A stretch of DNA of 64,000 bases from Nonomuraea angiospora (GCF_014873145.1 NZ_JADBEK010000001.1:10850001-10914000), one strand, 5' to 3'. Counted from the first letter of the stretch, positions 1 through 9,075 are shown. Notes: a model not told the origin generated them from the sequence alone. Numbers and translations: made by a program.

Positions 1-130
1 GGATGCCCTGGGCGTGCAGCTTGGCGCAGGCGGTGGCCGAGCTGACCCGCCTCAACCCTTCCACGAGGACGGGATCGGGTCCGGCGGGCAGCTGCCCGCG
101 AACTGGCAGCTCCCAGATGGCGTCGTCCAT
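1..130 (-). CDS. RraA-family protein (partial, N-terminus only)
   Basis: Reading leftward from ATG at 130, 43 codons run off the window edge. The peptide begins MDDAIWELPVRG and contains VSSATACAKLHAQGI, which resembles the N-terminal helix of RraA-like / 4-hydroxy-4-methyl-2-oxoglutarate aldolase-type proteins. A GAGGAG motif precedes the start by a few bases. The gene begins 8 nt after the stop of the upstream gene, so it is probably the last visible member of the sugar-importer operon. In that setting a lyase or aldolase acting on a keto acid is plausible. The fold assignment rests on a short fragment; the catalytic part is outside the window. Confidence 0.55.
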   Translation of the reverse strand, partial: MDDAIWELPVRGQLPAGPDPVLVEGLRRVSSATACAKLHAQGI

Positions 131-138
131 GTAACTCC

Positions 139-2073
139 TCAGTAGTGCTGGTGCGACGGCGTGCGGACGCGCGCGGTCGTGTGCAGGTCGAGCCGGATAC
201 GGCGGCCGGGTGGCAGCTCGACGAGCAGGCGCGGCCCGTCCACCGTCACCTCCCGCTCGGACTCGGTGATCGGGGGAGCGGTGTAGGCGCGCGGGTCACC
301 CGGGTAGCCCTCGTCCTCCCGGGAGATGACCGCGCGGTCGATGTGGTGCTCGCCGAACGCGCCCGCCTGGAGCACGACCCTGCGGGTGTGGGTGAGGCCG
401 AGGTTGACCAGCTCGACGCGGGTGCCGCCGGGGCGTACCGAGTCGACCAGCGCGGCCACGTCCCGGGGCAGCCCCGGGCGGTGGCGGTCGGCGTCGAAGT
501 AGGCCAGCCGGGTGGGCAGCAGCCCGCCGTTGTAGAGCACCTGCGGGGTGCCGGTGACGAGCTGCAGCAGCGCCTCGGTGAGCACGGGGTTGAGCCGCTG
601 CCAGTGGTGGACGTGGATGGTGGACAGGTCCTCGTGGTCGGCGTCGATGAGCGCCATGCGGCGCTGCACCTGGCCGAGCGCGGTGGAGAGCATGGCCTCG
701 GGGAAGCCGGGGTTGGCGCCGCGCAGGAACTCCAGCCAGGGCGCCTCGTGCCCGGCCTCCTCCTTGTTCCGGAACGGGCGCACCGTGGCCCAGTCGTATC
801 CGGAGGCGGCTCTCAGCCGGTCGAGCCGCTCGGCGTCGTCTCCTGCGAGCGAGGCGTGCCAGAGCCAGACGGGCAGGCCGAGCTGCGGCGGCTGGAAGTC
901 GAACCAGCCCCCGTCGTCGTGCCGGTTCGGCACCAGCATGGTGGGCTTGCCGGCCTCGTCGCCCAGCTCGGCCAGCCAGCGGTCGCTGGTGCTCATCTCC
1001 GTCTCGGTCACGCCGGCCTGGACGGCCTTGTCGTACACGATCTCCAGTGGGTCGCGGCCGATGGCGAGCGCGGCCTCGTCGCCGGTCAGCAGGTGGGCGT
1101 TGACGGCGGCGATCGCGGCGGCGGCGCCGACGCTGTAGAGGCCGTGCGGCCACTGCCAGCCGTAGAGGCCGCCGTACCAGCGGCCCCCGTGCAGCTCGCC
1201 GACCTCGCCGGAGGGGCCTACGTTGTCGGGCAGGATCCCGCCGTTGGCCGCGGCCCGGCGCTCCCAGGCGCCGATGTAGCGCAGGGCCCAGTCGCGGTAG
1301 CGGTCGTCGCCGTCGTACAGCCAGGCGTTGACGGCCAGGCTGGTCGCGGCCAGGTTGACGGCCACGTCGCCGCGGCCGAGGCGCTCGTTCATGGCGGCGC
1401 CCATGCGGGCGGCGTTGCTCGGGTCGCCCAGGTCCGCCCACTCGGCGATGCCCGGCAGGTCGCGCAGCGGCAGGCCGTACGGCCGCATGCTGACCAGGTC
1501 GGTGTGGTAGGACGCCCACTCCCACTGCAGGCCGTAGCGGGGGCCGCCGGCGCCGTTGTGCGGGGCGCGGATGATGTCGTGCTCGGCGTCGTAGTTGGCC
1601 GAGCCGGGCAGGTAGAGGTCGGCGAAGCGGCGGGCGCGCTCGCGGAAGCGCTCGTCGCGCGGGTCGGCGGCGCAGATGCCGTAGAACAGCAGCAGCGACT
1701 CGCCCTGGTGGAACCAGTCATAGCCGCGCTCGAACTCGTCCACCAGGTAGCCCAGCTCGGTGAGCTGCGCGGTCACGCCCTCCCAGTGGTGCTTCGAGGC
1801 GTCCAGCAGGTCGTCGGCCCCGCCCAGCTGGTAGAGCGTGGGCCAGTTGAAGAACGCCTCGTAGAAGTCGTCGGCGCCGTCCCGGTCGGCGGCCGGCCCG
1901 TGGTAGACGAGCCGCCCGTCGGGGCCGCAGTAGCGGGCGGCGAAGGCCCGCCAGGCCTCGTCGAGGGCGTCGAACAGCCTGCGCTCGAGCACCGCCCAGA
2001 CCGGTGGCGCGCCGAGCGGGACGGTCGCCGTGACAGAGGGACCGTCCGCGGGTCCCGGAGATACTGTCCGCAT
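139..2073 (-). CDS. Cytosolic alpha/alpha-barrel-like protein of unknown activity
   Basis: 644 aa with no signal peptide or membrane segment. Start is ATG 2073, two bases downstream of the MalG-type permease stop, with GGGTGA just upstream. The protein is rich in Trp/Tyr/Gly motifs spaced like a six-hairpin (alpha/alpha) barrel: FYEAFFNWPTLYQLGG near residue 65, GYDWFHQGE near 120, GLQWEWASYHTD near 180, GGRWYGGLYGWQWPHG near 300 and HDDGGWFDFQPPQ near 395. A beta-rich C-terminal tail ends in HQHY. Position behind a carbohydrate ABC importer and lack of export signals suggest an intracellular glycoside hydrolase or isomerase acting on the imported sugar. I cannot name a GH family. Confidence 0.7.
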   Translation of the reverse strand: MRTVSPGPADGPSVTATVPLGAPPVWAVLERRLFDALDEAWRAFAARYCGPDGRLVYHGPAADRDGADDFYEAFFNWPTLYQLGGADDLLDASKHHWEGVTAQLTELGYLVDEFERGYDWFHQGESLLLFYGICAADPRDERFRERARRFADLYLPGSANYDAEHDIIRAPHNGAGGPRYGLQWEWASYHTDLVSMRPYGLPLRDLPGIAEWADLGDPSNAARMGAAMNERLGRGDVAVNLAATSLAVNAWLYDGDDRYRDWALRYIGAWERRAAANGGILPDNVGPSGEVGELHGGRWYGGLYGWQWPHGLYSVGAAAAIAAVNAHLLTGDEAALAIGRDPLEIVYDKAVQAGVTETEMSTSDRWLAELGDEAGKPTMLVPNRHDDGGWFDFQPPQLGLPVWLWHASLAGDDAERLDRLRAASGYDWATVRPFRNKEEAGHEAPWLEFLRGANPGFPEAMLSTALGQVQRRMALIDADHEDLSTIHVHHWQRLNPVLTEALLQLVTGTPQVLYNGGLLPTRLAYFDADRHRPGLPRDVAALVDSVRPGGTRVELVNLGLTHTRRVVLQAGAFGEHHIDRAVISREDEGYPGDPRAYTAPPITESEREVTVDGPRLLVELPPGRRIRLDLHTTARVRTPSHQHY

Positions 2074-2075
2074 CT

Positions 2076-2882
2076 TCACCCTTTCGTTGCTCCGGCGGTC
2101 AGGCCGCTGATGATGTGCCGTTGCATGAAGACGAAGAAGACCAGCAGCGGGGCGATGGCCAGCAGCAGCGTCGGGAAGACCACCGTGTAGTCGGTGGAGT
2201 ACTGGCTGACGGCCGCGTAGACGCCGGTGGTCACGGTGTAGAGGCCGCTGCCGGGGCCGAGGATGATCTGCGGGTTCACGAAGTCGTTCCACACCGAGAA
2301 GGTGTTGAGGATGACCATCGTGGCGACCGCGGGCCTCATCAGCGGGAAGACGATCTGCCAGAACGTACGCAGCCTGCTCGCCCCGTCCACGGCCGCCGCC
2401 TGGTCGAGCACGGCCGGGATGGTGGCGATGTAGCCGGCGTACAGGAAGATCGAGAACGGTAGCGTCAACACGGTCTCGAACAGCACGAACCCGCGGATGG
2501 TGCCCATCAGGCCGAGGGTCTTGAGCACGTACACGACGGGGATGACCAGCACCTGGCCCGGGATGAACGTCCCGGCCAGGAAGAACAGCATCAGCACCCG
2601 GAAGCGGCGCTTCGGGCTGCGCGCGATCACGTAGGCGGCCGGCGCGGCCAGCACCACCGACAGCACGTTGACCGCCACCACGAACAGCAGCGTGACCGCG
2701 TACCCCTTGACCACGTTGAACTGCGGGTTCGTCAGCGCCCTGCCCAGCGGCTCCAGCGTGAGGCCGCCCAGGCCGAACGGGTCGGCCAGGATGTCCTGCT
2801 GGCCCTTGAACGCGTTGACGGTCAGCACGTACAGGGGGATGAGCATGAAGGCGACGGTCGCCCAGAGGAACGTCTTTCTCAC
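2076..2882 (-). CDS. Carbohydrate ABC transporter permease, MalG type
   Basis: 268 aa, the second membrane subunit of a CUT1-type sugar importer. Start is GTG 2882, overlapping the stop of the preceding permease by 4 nt (GTGA), so translation is coupled. Hydrophobic segments begin at the N-terminus (LWATVAFMLIPLYVLTVNAF). The EAA-loop region, LDQAAAVDGASRLRTFWQI at roughly residues 185-205, would contact an ATPase. No ATPase gene lies in this operon; actinomycete importers of this class commonly share a single MsiK-type ATPase encoded elsewhere. Substrate is unknown. Confidence 0.93.
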   Translation of the reverse strand: MRKTFLWATVAFMLIPLYVLTVNAFKGQQDILADPFGLGGLTLEPLGRALTNPQFNVVKGYAVTLLFVVAVNVLSVVLAAPAAYVIARSPKRRFRVLMLFFLAGTFIPGQVLVIPVVYVLKTLGLMGTIRGFVLFETVLTLPFSIFLYAGYIATIPAVLDQAAAVDGASRLRTFWQIVFPLMRPAVATMVILNTFSVWNDFVNPQIILGPGSGLYTVTTGVYAAVSQYSTDYTVVFPTLLLAIAPLLVFFVFMQRHIISGLTAGATKG

Positions 2883-3811
2883 TGGTGCACCGCCAGCTCG
2901 CCACGCCTGCGCAGCCTGGTCACCACGAACGCCAGCGCCGCCGTCACCAGCATGAGCAGCACCGACTGCGCGGAGCCGAAGCCGAGGCGGGCGTCGTGGA
3001 AGGAGTTCCACAGGATGAGGTAGGCGACGGTCTGCGTCTGCCCGGCCGGGCCGCCCGCCGTCAGCGACACCACCAGGTCGTACGTCTTGAGCAGCGTCAC
3101 CAGCGACAGCACGATGTTGACCGTCACGGACGGGCCGAGCGCCGGGAGCGTCACGTTCCTGAACACCTGCCAGCGCGTCGCGCCGTCGATGCGCGCCGCC
3201 TCGATCAGGGAGTGCGGCACGGCCTGCAGCCCCGCCAGGTAGAGCACCACGTTGACCCCGAACCCGGCCCACACCAGCACCCCGATCATGGTGACCGTGG
3301 CCCACGCCGGGTCCGACAGGAACGGCAGCACCTCGCCGCCCCACTTCGTCACCAGGTTGTTGACCGCGCCGTTGGTGCCGAGGATCGCCGACCAGAGGAA
3401 GCCGACCACGAGGGCGCTGAGCACGTGCGGATAGAACAGGACGATCCGGAAGAACGTGTTCGCCTTCGAGGCTCCGTTCACCAGGAGGGCGAAGCCGAGG
3501 CCGAGCAGGTTGAGCCCGGCCGTGCCCGCGGCGGCGACCAGCAGGGTGACGAGGGCGGCGCGGCGCAGCTCGGGGTCGTCGAGGAGGTCGAGGTAGTTGG
3601 CGGCGCCGACGAAGGCGGGGTCGGCGCTGAAGCCGTCCCAGTCGGTGAGGCTCAGGTAGAGCGCCAGGCCGACCGGGACGATCAGCATCACGGTGTAGAG
3701 GACGGTGGCGGGGGCGACCATGATCGTGTTGGCCCACCCGTCGCCGCGCCTGGTCTTCGGAAGGGCGGGGGCCTCGGGGACGGCCGGGGGCGCTTCCCGG
3801 GTCAGCGTCAT
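2879..3811 (-). CDS. Carbohydrate ABC transporter permease, MalF type
   Basis: 310 aa. ATG 3811 overlaps the lipoprotein stop by 4 nt (ATGA). A Pro-rich cytosolic N-terminus (APPAVPEAPALPKTRR) is followed by about six membrane segments starting with TIMVAPATVLYTVMLIVPV. The EAA motif LIEAARIDGATRWQVF near residue 215 marks the ATPase-docking loop of family-1 sugar permeases. It pairs with the MalG-type permease directly downstream and the lipoprotein upstream. Confidence 0.93.
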   Translation of the reverse strand: MTLTREAPPAVPEAPALPKTRRGDGWANTIMVAPATVLYTVMLIVPVGLALYLSLTDWDGFSADPAFVGAANYLDLLDDPELRRAALVTLLVAAAGTAGLNLLGLGFALLVNGASKANTFFRIVLFYPHVLSALVVGFLWSAILGTNGAVNNLVTKWGGEVLPFLSDPAWATVTMIGVLVWAGFGVNVVLYLAGLQAVPHSLIEAARIDGATRWQVFRNVTLPALGPSVTVNIVLSLVTLLKTYDLVVSLTAGGPAGQTQTVAYLILWNSFHDARLGFGSAQSVLLMLVTAALAFVVTRLRRRGELAVHQ

Positions 3812-5079
3812 TTGCGGCCGGCCAGCCAGCGGTCCACGCCCTCGGCCACTTCCTTGGGCGACTTGCCCACGTACAGGCCCTGGACCTCGGTGTTCCACGC
3901 GGCGTTGAAGCCCTTGGGGAGGGTGGCGTCGCCGTACCCCTCGCCCTGCGGGACGCCGGAGGGGGCGCTGTCGAGGATGTCCTGCACCTGCTTCTCCAGC
4001 GGGGTGAACTCGCGCTCGACCCCGGCGCGGAAGTTGCCGTCCTGCTTGAGCTGGCTCTTGACCGCCGCCTGGTCGGTGACGAGCCACTGCACGAGCTTGA
4101 GCGCCGCGTCCTTGTTGGGGGTGGACTTGAGGATCATGTACGGGGCCGCCATCGTGGCGCCCTGCGGACCCGGGTACGCCTGGCCCTTGTCGACCGGGGC
4201 CGGGAAGACGCCGACCTCGAAGTCCTTCTTGGTCTTGGCCTCGGCGGCGGTGAACCAGCTGCCCATCACGTACATGGCGGACTTGCCGGACAGGAACGCG
4301 GTCTCGGCGTCGGCGTACTTCGTGCCCAGGGCGTTCTTGTCGACGTAGCCCTTGTCGATCCAGGTGCGGTAGCGCTCCAGGTAGGGCAGCAGCGACTCGC
4401 CGGCCTTGATCTTGCCCGCCTTGACGTCCTGCTGCCAGGTGGGATGGAGCTGGGCGCGCGACGGGCCGGAGAACTGCAGCAGCTGGAGCCCGGTCAGGAA
4501 CTCGCCGCCGGTCTGCAGCGGCAGCCACCCGGCCGCCTTGAGCTTGCCCATGGCGGCGTCGAACTCGTCGAGCGTGGCCGGCGGCTTGTCGATCCCGGCC
4601 TTGTCGAACGCGCTCTTGTTGTAGAAGACCAGCGACTGCGCCTGCACCCCGACGCCGACCGTGTAGATCTTGCCGCCCAGGCTCGCCTCCTTGGCCAGCG
4701 GCGTGTCCTTCGTCCACGGCTGGTCGGTCAGGTCGAGCATCTGCTTGGAGAGCGTCTCGTCCACCGTCAGCGTCTCGACCACGTCGGGCGCGTTGCCCGC
4801 GGCGAGCTGCTGCGGCAGCGTGTCGGCCACCCCCTTGCCGGTCGGCGCCTCGACCTTGACGTCGATGCCGGGGTTGGCCTGCTCGAACGGTTTGACCAGG
4901 CCGTCCCAGTACGCCTGGGTGAGGTTCGGGGTGATGTTGACCAGCATCCGCACCGTGATCTGGCCGCCCTCGCCCTGCTTGGCCTGCGAGTCGCCGGCGA
5001 AGCCGCCCCCGCCACAGCCGGTGAGCAGGAGCAGGCAGCCGAGGGCTGTGGGGGTGAGGAATGGATGGGGGGAACGCAT
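3808..5079 (-). CDS. Sugar-binding lipoprotein of ABC importer
   Basis: 423 aa family-1 extracellular solute-binding protein. A lipoprotein signal with lipobox LLTGC lies at about residues 18-22, followed by a Gly-rich tether (GGGGFAGDS). The mature part shows usual features such as FEQANPGIDVKVEAP near residue 70 and PGPQGATMAAPYMILK near 305. Start is ATG 5079 with TTGGAGG upstream. It is the first gene of a leftward operon SBP-MalF-MalG-barrel protein-RraA-like, and diverges from the HTH-GntR gene across about 160 bp, which makes that regulator the likely controller. Confidence 0.93.
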   Translation of the reverse strand: MRSPHPFLTPTALGCLLLLTGCGGGGFAGDSQAKQGEGGQITVRMLVNITPNLTQAYWDGLVKPFEQANPGIDVKVEAPTGKGVADTLPQQLAAGNAPDVVETLTVDETLSKQMLDLTDQPWTKDTPLAKEASLGGKIYTVGVGVQAQSLVFYNKSAFDKAGIDKPPATLDEFDAAMGKLKAAGWLPLQTGGEFLTGLQLLQFSGPSRAQLHPTWQQDVKAGKIKAGESLLPYLERYRTWIDKGYVDKNALGTKYADAETAFLSGKSAMYVMGSWFTAAEAKTKKDFEVGVFPAPVDKGQAYPGPQGATMAAPYMILKSTPNKDAALKLVQWLVTDQAAVKSQLKQDGNFRAGVEREFTPLEKQVQDILDSAPSGVPQGEGYGDATLPKGFNAAWNTEVQGLYVGKSPKEVAEGVDRWLAGRK

Positions 5080-5240
5080 CGCACCTCCAAGGGGGCGAGA
5101 TCTGCGACGCCTTTTAATGGGTCGTTACTCGATTAGCGATTATTTAATACGTTGGTCACATACCCTCGTCAAGGGGATATGTGGCGCTACAAATAAGTTT
5201 CCAGTGAGTGACTGAGTCATAAATACGTTAGGGTGGGGTC
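5080..5240. promoter_or_regulatory. Divergent control region of sugar importer and HTH-GntR gene
   Basis: This 161-bp region is more AT-rich than its surroundings. It holds an interrupted inverted repeat at 5157-5183 (CACATACCCT against AGGG plus TATGTG). A direct repeat AATACGTTRG occurs at 5146-5155 and 5222-5231, so one copy lies just upstream of each gene start. These are candidate operators for the adjacent regulator; binding is inferred. Confidence 0.5.
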
Positions 5241-6329
5241 GTGGCTGGACGCGATGACGACAAGCGGCTGGTGCTGGGCGAGGAGGAGCGCTCCGCGCTG
5301 CGCGAGTGGGCCGAAGGGTCTTCCGGGGGGCTGGGGTTGCGCAGCCGGATCGTGCTCGCCTGCGCGGACGGGCTGCCGCGCAAGGAGATCGCCGACCGGC
5401 TCGACGTGAGCCCGGCGACGGTGGCCAAATGGCGGGCCCGCTTCGTGGAGCGTGGGCTCGACGGGCTGGCGGACGCGCCCCGGCCCGGCCGCCCGCGCAC
5501 CGCGGAGCGGCAGGAGGCCGAGCGCGTGATCGCCGCCGCGGCCGGCGGCGCGGCCGTGCCCTCGACCCGTACGATGGCGCGCCAGCTCGGGCTCTCGCAG
5601 TCGACGGTGGCCCGGATCTGGCAGGAGCAGCAGATCGCGCCGCCCGCGGCCCGGCTGCTGCCCAGGGAGCTGCTGTCCGACCGCGTCTACGCGCTGCTGC
5701 GCGGGTGGATCGTCTCGGGGGAGCTGGTGGCGGGGCAGCGGCTGGTGGAAGCGGAGATCGCCCGCCGGGTCGGCACCAGCCAGGCCCCGGCGCGTGAGGC
5801 GATCAAGCGGTTGGCGCACGAGGGGCTGGTCATCTCCTATCCCAACCGGGGGAGCTACGTCGCGGAGATCTCGGACGAGCAGGCCCGGGAGGTCCGCGAC
5901 ATCAGGGTGCTGCTGGAGGAGTATGCCGCACGGGGCGCCGCCGCCCGCATCCAGGCCGACACCCTGCGGGAGCTCTCGGCCGACGTGCTGGCCATGCGGC
6001 AGGCGGCCCAGGACGGCGACATCGGCGCCTTCCGCGACGCCGACCTGGCCTTCCACCGGCGGGTCTGCGCGGCCTGCGGCAACTCGTTCCTGCTGCGGTT
6101 GTGGCGGACCATCGAGTCCAATCTGTGGAGCCTGCACGTGGTGGGCAACCCGCTGTACGACGGGGACTGGACGGCCATGGCGGGCCACCACGACGACCTG
6201 GTGGCGGCCCTGGCGTCGGGCGACCCGGACGAGGCGGCCCGCCTCTTCGCCGCCCACGCCCGCGGCGAAGCCTCCCGCACCCGCCCCCGCGCCCGCACAT
6301 CCCCGCCACCCCCGACCGCCACCGTCTGA
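5241..6329 (+). CDS. GntR/FCD regulator with extra IS630-transposase-like HTH domain
   Basis: 362 aa, GTG start at 5241. Residues 1-130 look like the DNA-binding N-terminus of IS630-family transposases: RSRIVLACADGLPRKEIADR, then DVSPATVAKWRARFVERGL, a basic PGRPR linker and a second HTH (QLGLSQSTVARIWQEQ). Residues 145-215 are a GntR winged helix (LVEAEIARRVGTSQAPAREA). Residues 220-345 are an FCD ligand domain with FRDADLAFHRRVCAACGN and HHDDL providing candidate metal ligands (Asp/His). The tail is Arg/Pro-rich. Normal FCD regulators are about 230 aa, so the first 130 residues are an addition. No transposase DDE domain is present. It probably represses the divergent importer. Confidence 0.88.
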   Translation: MAGRDDDKRLVLGEEERSALREWAEGSSGGLGLRSRIVLACADGLPRKEIADRLDVSPATVAKWRARFVERGLDGLADAPRPGRPRTAERQEAERVIAAAAGGAAVPSTRTMARQLGLSQSTVARIWQEQQIAPPAARLLPRELLSDRVYALLRGWIVSGELVAGQRLVEAEIARRVGTSQAPAREAIKRLAHEGLVISYPNRGSYVAEISDEQAREVRDIRVLLEEYAARGAAARIQADTLRELSADVLAMRQAAQDGDIGAFRDADLAFHRRVCAACGNSFLLRLWRTIESNLWSLHVVGNPLYDGDWTAMAGHHDDLVAALASGDPDEAARLFAAHARGEASRTRPRARTSPPPPTATV

Positions 6330-6383
6330 GCAGCACCGCGTCGGCGGGGTGTGGCGCGGTGGAGCCCGGCGCCTGTGCACGGT

Positions 6384-6443
6384 GCCCGGCCGAGCGCCGC
6401 TGCGCCCGCCGGAGGGGCGTCCGTGTGCGGTGCTCGGCCGGGT
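6384..6443. terminator. Candidate hairpin between convergent genes
   Basis: The 150-bp gap between the HTH-GntR stop and the GH95 stop holds an inverted repeat: GCCCGGCCGAGC at 6384-6395 against GCTCGGCCGGGT at 6432-6443 (11 of 12 paired). The loop is long and there is no T-run, so the terminator role is tentative. Nothing else is seen in the gap. Confidence 0.35.
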
Positions 6444-6479
6444 GTGCCGGAGGGCACCCGGGATGTGGCGGGCAGGGGG

Positions 6480-8882
6480 TCAGGGGGATGGGGTGAGGTC
6501 GTAGGTGGCTCCTCGGCGGGTGTCGAGGACGACGACGTTCGGCTCGGGACGGGAGACCGCGACCGGGCGCCCGCCTGATGTCACCGTCACCGGCGCGGCC
6601 GTCCGGAGGGTGAGTTCGCGCCCCAGGTCCGAGCGGATCCGCCCCCGGACCAGCGCGCCCGCGCTCCACGACAGGTCCACCTCGAAGCCGCCCCGCGCCC
6701 GGAAGCCCCGGATCGACCCGGCCGGCCAGGCGGCGGGGAGGGCGGGCAGCAGGTGCACCTGGTCCCCGTGGCTCTGCAGCAGCATCTCCGTGATCCCCGA
6801 CGTCCCGCCGAAGTTGCCGTCGATCTGGAACGGCGGATGCAGGTCGAACATGTTCGGCGCCGTACGGGCGGGCAGCAGCAGGTTCGACAGCCGCTTGTAC
6901 GCCTCGGGAGCGTCCAGCAGCCGCGCCCAGAAGTTGATCTTCCAGGCCAGCGACCACCCGGCCCCCGCCTCGCCGCGCAGCTCCAGGGTGCGCCGGGCGG
7001 CGGCGGCCAGGTCGGGCGACAGGCGGGGGTCGATCTGGTGGCCGGGGAACAGGCCCCACAGGTGCGAGATGTGGCGGCTGCGGGAGAGCGCCGCGTCGCC
7101 CCGGTAGTCCTCCTGCCACTCCTGGATCTGCCCCAGGTGGCCGATCTGGTTGGGGACGAGCCGCGAGCGGGCGTCCACGGCCTTGGCGCGCATCTCCGCC
7201 TCGACCCCCAGGATCTCCGCCGCCTCCGAGAAGGCCCCGAACAGGTCCCGCAGGATCTGCATGTCCATGGTGGGCCCGGCGCAGATGCTGACGTTCTCCC
7301 CGCCGTCCTCGTGGTGTCCGACCTCCGGGGAGTGCGACGGGTTCGTCACCAGGTAGCCGCTGCGGGGATCGGTCTGCAGCGTGTCCAGGAAGAACTCCAC
7401 CGACCCCTTGATCAGCGGGAAGTGCTCGCGCAGGCGCCGCTCGTCCCCCGTGTAGAGGTAGTGCTCCCAGAGCATCAGGCACAGCCACGCCCCGCCGGTG
7501 GGCCACACGCCGTAGAAGGCGAAGTCCACGGGCGCGGTCCCGCGCCAGCCGTCGGTGTTGTGGTGCGCCACCCAGCCCTTCGCGCCGTACTGCGCCGCAG
7601 CCGTCCTGGCCCCGGTTTCCGCAAGGTCCTTGATCAGGTCGAACAGCGGGTCCATGCACTCGACCAGGTTCGCGGGCGCGGCGGGCCAGTAGTTCATCTC
7701 GCAGTTGATGTTGATCGTGTACTTCGACTCCCACGAGGGCGTGAGCGAGTCGTTCCAGATGCCCTGCAGGTTGGCGGCGTAGCCGGGCGAGCGGGAGCTG
7801 GAGATCAGCAGGTAGCGGCCGAACTGGTAGTACAGGGCGGCCAGCCCGGGGTCGGTGTCGAGCTGCTTGCGCGCGATCCGCTGGTCGGTGGGGAGCGCGG
7901 CGGCCTCCGAGGTGCCCAGGTCGATCTCGAGCCGCCCGAAGAGCCGCTGGTAGTCCCGTACGTGCTTGCGCTTCAGCACCTCGTACGGCTGCCCGGACGC
8001 CCGCGTCAGATGCCTGCCCGCCACCTCGGCCGGGTCGCCGCCGACGTCCTTGTAGCTGCGGTAGCTGGAGCCCATCGAGATCAGCAGCGTGACCTCGTCC
8101 GCCCCCTCGACGATCAGCGTGCCGCCGTCGGTGCGGACCGCGCCGCCGCGGGCCTGCGCCCTGGCCAGGGCCCGGAAGCGGACCTCGCCCTTCAGGCCCT
8201 GCGTGTCGGTGCTGACCCCGTCCAGCGCGATGGAGTCGCGGCCGGCGGAGGAGCTGGAGGACGCCTGCGGGCTGGTGAAGGCCGCCTGGAACGTCACCGA
8301 GCCGGGCTTGTCGGCCGTGTGGCGGACGACGACGACCTGGTCGGGGTTGCTGGCGAAGACCTCGCGCGTGTGGCGAACGCCGTCGCGCACGTACGTGACC
8401 GTGGTGACGGCCCGGGACAGGTCCAGCTCGCGGCGGTACTCCGTGAACTCCGCCGCGCCCGGGAAGGTCAGTGTGAGGTCGCCCAGCACCTGGTACGGCG
8501 CCTGCTCGCTGGGCTTGCCCAGGAACTTCTTGTCCGCCAGGTTCTGGGCGGCCTGCCACTTGTCCTCCCAGACCAGCCGCCTGATCTCGGGGAGCGCGGC
8601 CAGGGCCTCGGGGTTGTCGTAGTCGTGCGGGCCGCCGGCCCAGATGCTGTCCTCGTTGAGCTGCAGGCGCTCGGTGGCCACGCCGCCGAAGACCATGGCC
8701 CCGAGCCTCCCGCACCCGACCGGCAGCGCCTCCAGCCAGGCCGCCGCCGGGCGGTCGTACCAGAGTTTGAGCGGGCCGGCGGCCGTGGAGGCGTGCGCGG
8801 GGGTGGTCACGAGCAGGGACCCGGCCGCGGCGCCTAAGCCGGTCATGAGTACGCCTCGTCGTGTGTAGCCGTCGTTGGACAC
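6480..8882 (-). CDS. Secreted GH95 alpha-L-fucosidase
   Basis: 800 aa. A Tat-like leader (TRRGVLMTGLGAAAGSLL, cleavage after AHA) is followed by the GH95 N-domain (LPVGCGRLGAMVFGGV) and the (alpha/alpha)6 catalytic barrel. INCEMNYWPA carries the two Asn positions, IQEWQEDY the candidate general-acid Glu and FQIDGNFGG the conserved Asp of GH95. The family removes terminal alpha-1,2-L-fucose or, in some members, L-galactose. GTG 8882 is preferred over GTG 8888 because AGGA then sits six bases upstream. It diverges from the aldo/keto reductase and lactonase genes, which fits fucose release followed by oxidation. Longest intact enzyme of the left half. Confidence 0.92.
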   Translation of the reverse strand: MSNDGYTRRGVLMTGLGAAAGSLLVTTPAHASTAAGPLKLWYDRPAAAWLEALPVGCGRLGAMVFGGVATERLQLNEDSIWAGGPHDYDNPEALAALPEIRRLVWEDKWQAAQNLADKKFLGKPSEQAPYQVLGDLTLTFPGAAEFTEYRRELDLSRAVTTVTYVRDGVRHTREVFASNPDQVVVVRHTADKPGSVTFQAAFTSPQASSSSSAGRDSIALDGVSTDTQGLKGEVRFRALARAQARGGAVRTDGGTLIVEGADEVTLLISMGSSYRSYKDVGGDPAEVAGRHLTRASGQPYEVLKRKHVRDYQRLFGRLEIDLGTSEAAALPTDQRIARKQLDTDPGLAALYYQFGRYLLISSSRSPGYAANLQGIWNDSLTPSWESKYTININCEMNYWPAAPANLVECMDPLFDLIKDLAETGARTAAAQYGAKGWVAHHNTDGWRGTAPVDFAFYGVWPTGGAWLCLMLWEHYLYTGDERRLREHFPLIKGSVEFFLDTLQTDPRSGYLVTNPSHSPEVGHHEDGGENVSICAGPTMDMQILRDLFGAFSEAAEILGVEAEMRAKAVDARSRLVPNQIGHLGQIQEWQEDYRGDAALSRSRHISHLWGLFPGHQIDPRLSPDLAAAARRTLELRGEAGAGWSLAWKINFWARLLDAPEAYKRLSNLLLPARTAPNMFDLHPPFQIDGNFGGTSGITEMLLQSHGDQVHLLPALPAAWPAGSIRGFRARGGFEVDLSWSAGALVRGRIRSDLGRELTLRTAAPVTVTSGGRPVAVSRPEPNVVVLDTRRGATYDLTPSP

Positions 8883-9008
8883 CGTCACTCCTGTTCCAGA
8901 ACACGGTGGAGGGGGGAGCGCAGGGATGCGTACGACCTGTCCGGCTCAGCAGCCGCTCACAGGGACGCCACAAGCGCGGTGAACGTAGGATGTATCTTTA
9001 CGCTACGA

Positions 9009-9023
9009 GGTCATCTGATGTCC
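9009..9023. promoter_or_regulatory. Near-palindromic operator candidate (CATCNGATG core)
   Basis: GGTCATCTGATGTCC lies between the divergent GH95 and aldo/keto reductase genes. Its core CATCTGATG (9012-9020) matches the core of the paired operators at 16253-16286 and a site at 50968. The match is seen directly; shared regulation by an FCD-type GntR is inferred. Confidence 0.45.
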
Positions 9024-9075
9024 ATACCTCCCGTAGATCTAGCCGAAAGATGGGACCTCTGCTAGGTTGCCGATC

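Noticed and set aside
145..2190. 681-aa rightward open frame
   Set aside because: Antisense shadow of the barrel-protein gene with Val/Gln/Arg-rich composition and no domain; it arises from high third-position GC.
139..2904. 921-aa leftward frame read as one protein
   Set aside because: The first 277 residues are an Arg/Pro-rich shadow of the MalG-type permease; the real gene starts at ATG 2073 just after the permease stop.
5241..5650. IS630 insertion sequence
   Set aside because: Only the HTH head is present, in frame with a GntR protein. There is no DDE domain, and no terminal repeats or target duplication were seen.
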